Part shown: one piece after another, positions 1-5,260 of the stretch
Layout: each line of letters starts with the position of its first letter
Numbering within the stretch: the first letter of the stretch is position 1
Origin: an uncultured Prevotella sp.
GTDB lineage: Bacteria > Bacteroidota > Bacteroidia > Bacteroidales > Bacteroidaceae
Length of the DNA stretch: 5,260 nucleotides
Assembly (NCBI GenBank): GCA_934190685.1
Contig: CAKPTK010000140.1
Coordinates: 1 to 5,260 of the forward strand
Direction: 5' to 3'
Program-made: the position numbers and the translations under genes
The notes under the pieces: generated by a model
Told to the model about the DNA's origin: nothing
Seen by the model: the letters and a program-made list of their open reading frames with translations, nothing else
The model's database searches: none

Positions 1-1
1 C

Positions 2-514
2 ACCGCCAAGTTCATCACGTCATATATTGGCAGCTACAGTTCCATCGCTGTTGGAGTGGACTTAGGACTGAATTATTTCGACTCTGAACATGACCTATCA
101 GTTTCCGCAGTCGCCAAGAACTTGGGAGGACAACTGAAGGCTTACGATGAATCGTTTGAGAAAATGCCGCTCGACCTACAGATAGGCATAAGCAAACAGT
201 TTGCAGCCGCCCCATTCCGTATCCACGCCACCTTGGCCGACCTGAACCATTGGGGATATAAATTTTTCAACCATCTTGTATTGGGCGCCGACATTCTGTT
301 GGGGAATAATATCTGGATTGGCGGTGGCTATAATTTTCGGCGTGCCAACGAAATGTCTATTCTTGCCACAGGAGAGGAAAAAGGAAGTAGCCATGGCGCA
401 GGACTCTCCTTTGGAGGAGGCATCAATTTGGAACGGTTCAAACTCAATGTCGCTTACGGGAAATATCATGTATCTTCCTCTTCCATTGTAGTGAGTGCCG
501 CATACAGTCTGTAA
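2..514 (+). CDS. porQ: PorQ-like outer-membrane protein of the type IX secretion system, 3' part (5' end outside window)
   Basis: The frame is open from base 2 to the TAA at 512-514, giving 170 residues of a C-terminal half; members of this family are usually a little over 300 residues. A GTG at 56 is only an internal valine codon, so the gene starts to the left of the window. The fragment has the alternating polar/hydrophobic pattern and glycine-rich turns of an outer-membrane beta-barrel. Recognisable blocks are the FFNHLVLGAD segment, the IGGGYNFRR turn, and a closing KYHVSSSS strand ending in SAAYSL. These resemble the C-terminal end of PorQ proteins, relatives of PorV. In the known type IX system PorQ works with PorU, PorV and PorZ in attaching cargo proteins to the surface. 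The stop lies 22 bases before cmk, so the two are probably co-transcribed. It could instead be another PorV/PorQ-type barrel, but the cmk neighbour favours PorQ. Confidence 0.84.
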   Translation, partial: TAKFITSYIGSYSSIAVGVDLGLNYFDSEHDLSVSAVAKNLGGQLKAYDESFEKMPLDLQIGISKQFAAAPFRIHATLADLNHWGYKFFNHLVLGADILLGNNIWIGGGYNFRRANEMSILATGEEKGSSHGAGLSFGGGINLERFKLNVAYGKYHVSSSSIVVSAAYSL

Positions 515-536
515 ATAATCACATCAAAATAAGCAA

Positions 537-1223
537 ATGAAACGTATCATCATTGCCGTGGACGGCTTCTCTTCTTGTGGGAAAAGCACCATGGCCAAAG
601 ACCTGGCCCGGGAAGTGGGCTATATTTATGTGGACACGGGGGCGATGTATCGCGCCGTGACTCTTTATGCCATGCGCAAAGAACTGTTTCACGGGAAAAA
701 GATAGACAGTGAGAAACTTCAACAACTTATGCCGGATATCCACATCAGCTTCAAATTCAATGCCGAGACGGGCAGACCGGACACCTATCTGAACGGAGAA
801 TTGGTGGAAAAGGACATCCGCAGTATTGAGGTATCAAGTCATGTGAGCGTGGTCGCAGCCTTGTCTTTTGTACGTTCCGCCATGGTGGAACAGCAACAAC
901 GCATGGGGGAAGAAAAAGGCATTGTCATGGACGGACGCGACATCGGAACCACAGTCTTTCCACAAGCCGAGTTGAAAATCTTTGTCACAGCTTCAGCTGA
1001 AGTGCGTGCCCAACGACGCTTTGACGAACTGAAAGCCAAGGGCATACCGGCAGACTATGACGAGATATTGAAAAATGTACAGGAACGTGACTATATAGAC
1101 AGTCACCGTGAGGTGTCTCCACTGCGCAAAGCGGACGATGCCATCGAATTGGACAACAGCCACATGACCATTCCAGAGCAAAAAGCTTGGCTCATGGAAC
1201 GATTTAAAGAATGTGTGAAATAA
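537..1223 (+). CDS. cmk: Cytidylate kinase, (d)CMP kinase
   Basis: Complete 228-residue gene, the usual length for bacterial CMP kinase. The cytoplasmic enzyme phosphorylates CMP or dCMP with ATP to give CDP or dCDP, for nucleotide salvage and for recycling CMP released by lipid and RNA metabolism. The P-loop [10 protein letters not shown] is at residues 9-18, followed by DTGAMYRA at 33-40, which belongs to the nucleotide-monophosphate site. MDGRDIGT is at 131-138, the lid-type RAQRR arginines at 157-161, and the [15 protein letters not shown] block (194-208) closes the catalytic core. The ATG at 537 gives an N-terminus that runs directly into the first beta-strand and P-loop, which fixes the start. 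The leader is A-rich with no clear Shine-Dalgarno, as is common in Bacteroidota. It follows porQ by 22 bases, so it probably shares that promoter, and it ends just before a strong hairpin terminator. No key residue appears to be missing. Confidence 0.98.
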   Translation: MKRIIIAVDGFSSCGKSTMAKDLAREVGYIYVDTGAMYRAVTLYAMRKELFHGKKIDSEKLQQLMPDIHISFKFNAETGRPDTYLNGELVEKDIRSIEVSSHVSVVAALSFVRSAMVEQQQRMGEEKGIVMDGRDIGTTVFPQAELKIFVTASAEVRAQRRFDELKAKGIPADYDEILKNVQERDYIDSHREVSPLRKADDAIELDNSHMTIPEQKAWLMERFKECVK

Positions 1224-1242
1224 CAAGTCTATATTTTAAAGC

Positions 1243-1297
1243 CACCGCTGTTGTTTTTACAATCTTCACAAGATGCAAAACAACAGCGGTGTTTTTT
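1243..1297 (+). terminator. Rho-independent terminator of cmk, between convergent genes
   Basis: A perfect 15-base inverted repeat pairs 1243-1257 with 1277-1291 (CACCGCTGTTGTTTT against its exact reverse complement) and is followed directly by six T residues at 1292-1297. The 19-base loop holds a second 5-pair stem, ATCTT at 1262-1266 with AAGAT at 1270-1274, closing a three-base CAC loop, so the hairpin can extend as a stacked structure. It begins 19 bases after the cmk stop codon. On the other strand it begins 11 bases beyond the ispH stop, but the tract after the stem there is only a weak, interrupted T-rich stretch. It is therefore a good + strand terminator and a weaker candidate for the - strand. 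Confidence 0.9.
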
Positions 1298-1302
1298 CGG
1301 TA

Positions 1303-2166
1303 TTAGCCATTGACAAGATGCAACACATAGTCACGGCATTGTTCCATCAACCATTTAGGAGTGCTTGTGGCACCACAGATGCCAATGGTTTTCACTCCGC
1401 TAAGCCAAGAAGATTGAATCTCTTCAGGATTCTCTATTTGGAAACTGTTGCCATTCACCCTACAGCATTCCTTGAAAAGCACTTTTCCATTACTGCTTTT
1501 GTGACCACAGACAAAAAGTATCAAGTCATGTCGTGAGGCAAACGAAGAGATATGCGGCATACGGTTGGCCACTTGTCGACAAATGGTATCGAAACTCTTG
1601 AAGGTAGCGTTACTGCTGATATGCTCTTGAATATAAGCGATAATGCGATGGAACTCATCAAGTGATTTTGTAGTCTGCGAGTATAAATAGATGTCACGCC
1701 CCATATCCAACTTCTTGGCATCTTCAAGTTTCTCGATAACCGTAGCATGGCTGTGGGTCTGCCCTACCAATCCCAATACCTCAGCATGACCATTTTTCCC
1801 GAAGATGACTATCTGCGCCTCAGGATTGGCAGCATACTGCCGATGGATACGTCTTTGCAAGGCAAGCACGACAGGACAGGTCGCGTCGATGATATCGATA
1901 TTGTTGCGATGAGCCAACTCATAAGTTTCCGGAGGCTCTCCGTGAGCTCTCAGCAACACTTTCACATCGTGCAATTGCAGCATATCGTCGTGATTGATGG
2001 TAATCAAGCCCATATCCCGCAAGCGTTCGCATTCCATGCCGTTGTGCACAATATCTCCCAAGCAATAGAGCGAACCGCCCTTTGCCAATTCCTCTTCTGC
2101 CTTGCTGATAGCCGTGGTCACACCAAAGCAAAATCCACTACCATTATCGATTTCTATCTGTATCAT
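1303..2166 (-). CDS. ispH: 4-hydroxy-3-methylbut-2-enyl diphosphate reductase (IspH/LytB)
   Basis: Complete 287-residue gene. IspH is an iron-sulfur enzyme that reductively dehydroxylates HMBPP to IPP and DMAPP, the last step of the MEP pathway feeding quinones, undecaprenyl phosphate and other isoprenoids. The three cluster cysteines are visible: C13 in GFCFGV, C97 in DATCP and C196 in DTICRQ. Substrate-site residues are also present: H41 (VHN), H75 (AHG), H127 and E129 (GHAE), T165-T166 (SQTT), S224-S225-N226 (KSSNGK) and S268 (ATSTP). These match the E. coli C12/C96/C197, H41, H74, H124, E126 and SxN positions from family knowledge. The protein is shorter than the 316-residue E. coli enzyme, chiefly at the C-terminus, as I recall for Bacteroidota. 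It has ten cysteines, seven beyond the cluster ligands. The ATG lies three bases after the stop of the DUF1573 gene, so translation is probably coupled to it. No internal promoter was recognised. Confidence 0.98.
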   Translation of the reverse strand: MIQIEIDNGSGFCFGVTTAISKAEEELAKGGSLYCLGDIVHNGMECERLRDMGLITINHDDMLQLHDVKVLLRAHGEPPETYELAHRNNIDIIDATCPVVLALQRRIHRQYAANPEAQIVIFGKNGHAEVLGLVGQTHSHATVIEKLEDAKKLDMGRDIYLYSQTTKSLDEFHRIIAYIQEHISSNATFKSFDTICRQVANRMPHISSFASRHDLILFVCGHKSSNGKVLFKECCRVNGNSFQIENPEEIQSSWLSGVKTIGICGATSTPKWLMEQCRDYVLHLVNG

Positions 2167-2172
2167 AACTTA
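2164..2172 (-). other. Stop-start junction of the DUF1573 gene and ispH
   Basis: Read on the - strand the junction is TAAGTTATG: the DUF1573 stop codon, three bases, then the ispH start codon. The only purine-rich stretch nearby is GGAATAAG, which includes the upstream stop codon. A ribosome ending the upstream gene can reach this start without release, so coupled translation is the likely way ispH is expressed here. The coupling is inferred from spacing alone. Confidence 0.65.
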
Positions 2173-3243
2173 TTCCGTCACATTGATATGGACAACTACC
2201 TTGGGACGATGCGGATCATTGGTTATCATCAGCACACGAGGACGAGATTTAGACCTTCCTTTCAATATGCGGGATTCTGCCGTCACCTTAAGTTTTGCCG
2301 TTTCGCCAGGTTGAATCTTCATTTTGTTGAGCGAGACCTGCAGTCCACTGGTAAACATTTGCAGTGCCCGAATGTCCAAAACACTCTTTCCAGTGTTGAA
2401 AATTTCTATCTCTCCCTTTTTCTTTGACTTTCCCGCAAATGATCCCAGATCAAGGTTCTCCCGAGAAAGTTTGAGCTGAGGAGCATTAGCCATCTTTTCC
2501 GGAGTCATGCTTTGGAATCCCGGCAAAAGGACGGCAGACACTTCTATGCTCTTGTCTTCACTGACTTTCTCACCAGGATTGGCACCGAGATAGACTGTGG
2601 TTTGGGTTAGGCCAAAATCACGCAGTTTTCGGGAATCAAGCGTAAAACGCACCACACCACCACGACCAGTGGCAATGGTCGATGGTGAAACTTCCGCCGA
2701 AAGATAGTTGGGAAGATGCATTACGACAGGCCGCACGCTCTGACTGGAGGTGTTGAGGATATGAATTTCCGCAGTAGGACGGTCGCCATTGTTCACATCA
2801 TCAAACTCCACCGAGGCGCTATCGGCTTTCAGACTCCCCATCTGATAGGCATAGCCACCATTATAGTTTGTGATTTCCGTCACAACCACACCACGCAATG
2901 TGAGCATTAATGGTTCTTTTGACCCATTGCTGTACACCAGAAACTGCTTGACGAAATGTCCCAATTGGCGGGCATCATAAGTAGCGTTTAAAGTAAACTC
3001 CTTGCCTCCTGCCACTGGCTGCTTGGGGTAATCAACCTGAGTGCATCCGCATCCCGTCTCCACATCTTGAATCACAAGATATTCATTACCTTTGTTGTGC
3101 AGATGGAAGGTGGCCTTCACCGGCTGATTGTAAATCACTTGTCCACAGTCTATCACCTCATTAGAGGTGGTGATACGCTGCGCCAAAAGCGGACAAGCCG
3201 CCATGGCCAGCATCGTTGTCAATATATATTTTCTCTTGTTCAT
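2170..3243 (-). CDS. Secreted DUF1573 protein with three immunoglobulin-like domains
   Basis: Complete 357-residue protein of unknown function. Residues 1-21 form a signal peptide: a basic start (NKRK), a hydrophobic core, and a likely signal peptidase I cut after PLLA before Q22. C17 lies inside this segment, but the residues before it (MAA) are a poor lipobox, so a lipoprotein is less likely. The mature part reads as three beta-sandwich units. Domain 1, about 22-120, carries the DUF1573 signature GCGCT at 64-68 and the DCGQV opening. Domain 2 is about 130-240. Domain 3, about 253-357, has a LDLGSF opening, the PGE turn at 312-314 and ITNDPHRP near 340-347. Family knowledge places such proteins in the periplasm or on the surface of Bacteroidota, where the fold (similar to ASH/MSP domains) suggests binding or scaffolding rather than catalysis. 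It starts 7 bases after the alpha-2-macroglobulin-like gene, so both probably act in the envelope. Confidence 0.9.
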   Translation of the reverse strand: MNKRKYILTTMLAMAACPLLAQRITTSNEVIDCGQVIYNQPVKATFHLHNKGNEYLVIQDVETGCGCTQVDYPKQPVAGGKEFTLNATYDARQLGHFVKQFLVYSNGSKEPLMLTLRGVVVTEITNYNGGYAYQMGSLKADSASVEFDDVNNGDRPTAEIHILNTSSQSVRPVVMHLPNYLSAEVSPSTIATGRGGVVRFTLDSRKLRDFGLTQTTVYLGANPGEKVSEDKSIEVSAVLLPGFQSMTPEKMANAPQLKLSRENLDLGSFAGKSKKKGEIEIFNTGKSVLDIRALQMFTSGLQVSLNKMKIQPGETAKLKVTAESRILKGRSKSRPRVLMITNDPHRPKVVVHINVTE

Positions 3244-3253
3244 AATTCTTTTA
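3241..3253 (-). other. Stop-start junction of the alpha-2-macroglobulin-like gene and the DUF1573 gene
   Basis: On the - strand the alpha-2-macroglobulin-like gene ends in TAA, followed by seven A/T-rich bases with one G (AAGAATT) and the ATG of the DUF1573 gene. There is no room for a promoter and no clear Shine-Dalgarno. The two genes must share a transcript unless a promoter lies inside the upstream coding sequence. Confidence 0.6.
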
Positions 3254-5260
3254 TTCTTTCACGCTCAACACCGCGCCTTTGTCTCTTCCGGCATATTCAG
3301 GAGCGTAGGCACACTGCACCGTAGCGGCACCATTTTGGTAGTTACCCTTTCGGTCTATATAATATTCAATATCTACCTGTGTCTTACCTTTTCTCACCTT
3401 GTCTATATAACATCTGGTAGATGTGTCTTTGATTTCGAAATAACAGCCACAGCGATAGCCACTCACCTGCTCCACCGGTTCGAGACAAGCCGCACGACGG
3501 TCTTGCAGTTGCACAAAGTCATAGTCTCGATCGGCCTTGATGGTCAGACGAACCGTCACCTTATCTCCAACCTTCAAGTCTTTACCACCAAAAATCTCAC
3601 GTTTTACGCTCAATCCGTTGATACTGTTGTTGATATCCGCCATCGGTTGCATTCCGGTAATATAAACCGAACCCCATGATGTGCCTGCAGTTTGTTTCTT
3701 CACAGTGAGAGTCTTGCCATGAATGTTGTCTATTGCGATTTTCACATATCCGACACCTGCCGTTGGCTTATCCGTATCCATTAACTTTCCATCCAAGAAA
3801 AGTTGAGTTTTTCCACAAGGAGAAAGAATGTCGAGATTAGGTTTTTCTCCCATCTTGTGGGTGAAGAATGCATAGACGGCCTCTGTACCCACAACAGGAG
3901 AATCCCAACGCTGCACATGTTTTTGCTGCAATATCCACCGCTGCATTTCGGTGATAGTCTGTTGGTCATTCGGAGTGACGAGCTTAAGCGCTTCAATAGC
4001 CATCACTTGTGCCGGCATTCGGAAATCGCTCCAATAATAGGCTGCGCGGTTACCATCAAAATAGCGTCCCAGAAGGTCGTTGTAGACGGTGAATTGTTTG
4101 ATGCTCTCAACATATTCCTTGGCTCTTTCCGTATGCCCCGTCCTTGCAAAGACCACTGCCGCCACTGCCTTGGCACGAATATCTTTCATGACAGACTGTT
4201 TGAGAAGGATATTCATCAAATAGTCCTGAGCCTCCTTATATTTTCCTTTGAGTGGCTGATTGTCTAGAGCAAACAGATAGAGTTGGGTAAGCGTCTCATA
4301 GTCTATCGACTCGAGTTTGTGACCTTTCTTTTCCATCTGCTTCATGCGTTCCACCTGCTTAACCATGCAGTTCTGGATATAGCCGAGAGCACGCTCCTTG
4401 ATAGCCATACTCAATTTATTCATGAGTGGTGTAATGGTTTGTGCATTGTTTTTCATGTCAAGCATCAATCGTAACCGCAATATGGTTGATGCAACATTAG
4501 AGGTCACATAAATAGAACCCGGCATGCCTGGGAACCAACTGAAAGATCCATCAGAGTGCTGAAGCTTCATGAGTTTTTCTGTTAAGATTTCCTGTCGATT
4601 ATTGATGACATTTTCATCGAACAGATTGATCAATTGGCAGATTTGTTCCGTCTCACTCTCCGCATCAGCAATCCAAGGAGTCTCTGAAAGCAGCAAGTCT
4701 TTGACTTCTTGATTTTTCTGTAGAGGACTAATTGCAGATTTCTCCTTACTTTGTTTTTGTCGCCATAGTTCAATGACATTCTTCAGTCGTGGAGACTGAT
4801 GCAGCAGACTATATGCGAGTGCATTGGCGTAGAAAGCGCCAGAGAGAGTGATGGCATCTTCAGCTTTTGTTTCTAAAAGAGACGGCAACGACTGCACCAA
4901 GAACCAAGCGGGATTGTCGGCATACTCCACCGAGATCTTCTCATCCTTCATATTTTTCATCGACTTGACCACGGAAGCGATGTCTATATTCGTCTCCCCC
5001 TTGCCGTTGATACTGAAGGGTATGGTATTGACCACTTTTTGTTGGTTGGGAAGTATCGGCAGATAATGTTGTTCACCATCACTGCATCCCACCACTTCAG
5101 CCACGACTTTGCAGATGAGTACAGTATTTTTCTCATCTGTCAACTTATCCACATCCACAGGAAAAGAAACAGTTGTTGTGTTTTGGGCTTCCACAGAGAA
5201 ACTTTCGGTCTGCTGGCCGATTGTCTTATCTGTTTCTGGGTTGATAAAATAGATGTGTGC
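3251..5260 (-). CDS. Alpha-2-macroglobulin family protein, C-terminal part (5' end outside window)
   Basis: The frame is open from the right edge to the TAA at 3253-3251, giving 669 residues. A GTG at 5194 is internal, since the same frame continues through 5195-5260. Whole bacterial members commonly exceed 1,500 residues, so this is roughly the last third. Fragment residues 1-110 are a beta-sandwich region including SDGEQHYLPIL. Residues about 116-470 are an alpha-helical thioester-type domain, opening with NPAWFLVQSLP and containing DGSFSWFPGM (nt 4523-4552) and QRWDSPVVGTEAVYAFF. A beta region with TSWGSVYI follows. The last 120 residues resemble the MG10 domain, with GYRCGCYFE and a closing VQCAYAPEYAGR. 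Bacterial homologues are envelope proteins thought to trap or block proteases. The CxEQ thioester signature is not seen, so covalent trapping is unlikely. The signal peptide, promoter and N-terminal MG domains are outside the window. It is the first visible gene of a three-gene block. Confidence 0.88.
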   Translation of the reverse strand, partial: AHIYFINPETDKTIGQQTESFSVEAQNTTTVSFPVDVDKLTDEKNTVLICKVVAEVVGCSDGEQHYLPILPNQQKVVNTIPFSINGKGETNIDIASVVKSMKNMKDEKISVEYADNPAWFLVQSLPSLLETKAEDAITLSGAFYANALAYSLLHQSPRLKNVIELWRQKQSKEKSAISPLQKNQEVKDLLLSETPWIADAESETEQICQLINLFDENVINNRQEILTEKLMKLQHSDGSFSWFPGMPGSIYVTSNVASTILRLRLMLDMKNNAQTITPLMNKLSMAIKERALGYIQNCMVKQVERMKQMEKKGHKLESIDYETLTQLYLFALDNQPLKGKYKEAQDYLMNILLKQSVMKDIRAKAVAAVVFARTGHTERAKEYVESIKQFTVYNDLLGRYFDGNRAAYYWSDFRMPAQVMAIEALKLVTPNDQQTITEMQRWILQQKHVQRWDSPVVGTEAVYAFFTHKMGEKPNLDILSPCGKTQLFLDGKLMDTDKPTAGVGYVKIAIDNIHGKTLTVKKQTAGTSWGSVYITGMQPMADINNSINGLSVKREIFGGKDLKVGDKVTVRLTIKADRDYDFVQLQDRRAACLEPVEQVSGYRCGCYFEIKDTSTRCYIDKVRKGKTQVDIEYYIDRKGNYQNGAATVQCAYAPEYAGRDKGAVLSVKE

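Noticed and set aside
515..536. A separate cmk promoter between porQ and cmk.
   Set aside because: The gap is 22 bases and has no TAnnTTTG-type -7 element of the Bacteroidota; none was found in the end of porQ either.
1273..1536. A small + strand frame beginning inside the terminator hairpin.
   Set aside because: Its start lies within the terminator stem-loop and the rest is antisense to the C-terminal part of IspH.
1747..2427. A 226-residue open frame on the + strand opposite ispH and the end of the DUF1573 gene.
   Set aside because: It runs antisense through highly conserved IspH codons and across the gene junction, has no recognisable domain, and its composition (rich in His, Ile and Ser) is that of a reverse-complement shadow.
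3210..3243. Lipoprotein reading of the DUF1573 signal peptide, with C17 as the lipid-bearing cysteine.
   Set aside because: The residues before C17 (M-A-A) lack the leucine-type residue expected at -3, and a good signal peptidase I site follows at A21/Q22.
3167..3679. A 170-residue + strand frame opposite the DUF1573 start and the MG10 domain, with a hydrophobic stretch like a membrane segment.
   Set aside because: The hydrophobic stretch is the antisense of the signal peptide and junction region. The frame overlaps two well-supported genes and shows no start signal.
3803..4267. A 154-residue + strand frame opposite the alpha-2-macroglobulin-like gene.
   Set aside because: Antisense shadow of a conserved helical domain; no family resemblance or start context.
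4355..4369. CMVKQ in the alpha-2-macroglobulin homologue as a possible relic of a CxEQ thioester.
   Set aside because: It lies downstream of the DGSFSWFPGM motif, whereas the true thioester motif lies upstream. The spacing differs by one residue and the glutamate is absent.
4518..4532. Near-palindrome around GGCATGCC as a possible protein-binding site.
   Set aside because: It lies inside the conserved coding stretch for FPGMPGS and is explained by the codons used.

Overview
The window looks like an ordinary chromosomal housekeeping and envelope region of a Bacteroidota bacterium, probably order Bacteroidales. A Prevotellaceae-like source is plausible, but that is inference from protein flavour only. 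The lineage call rests on a PorQ-type outer-membrane protein directly upstream of cmk, a Bacteroidota-style alpha-2-macroglobulin family protein, a multi-domain DUF1573 protein, and start codons preceded by A-rich leaders without clear Shine-Dalgarno sequences.

Layout: five protein genes sit in two convergent blocks and fill almost all of the sequence. On the + strand, the 3' half of a porQ-like gene (bases 2-514, cut by the left edge) is followed after 22 bases by complete cmk, cytidylate kinase (537-1223). On the - strand, reading from the right edge inward, the 3' part of a large alpha-2-macroglobulin-like gene (5260-3251, cut by the right edge) is followed after 7 bases by a secreted DUF1573 protein (3243-2170). 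That is followed after 3 bases by ispH, the last enzyme of the MEP isoprenoid pathway (2166-1303). The blocks meet at a strong hairpin with a T-run (1243-1297) that ends cmk transcription and may also limit antisense read-through.

How the genes fit together: cmk (nucleotide salvage) and ispH (isoprenoid precursors) are core metabolism. PorQ, the alpha-2-macroglobulin homologue and the DUF1573 protein all belong to the cell envelope. The tight spacing of the - strand genes suggests one transcript with translational coupling; its promoter lies beyond the right edge. No gap without a gene exceeds 80 bases. I see no tRNA, rRNA, riboswitch, CRISPR array, insertion sequence or phage gene, and no evidence of a new biological system. 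The most notable points are the apparent loss of the thioester motif in the alpha-2-macroglobulin homologue and the packing of ispH behind two envelope genes.
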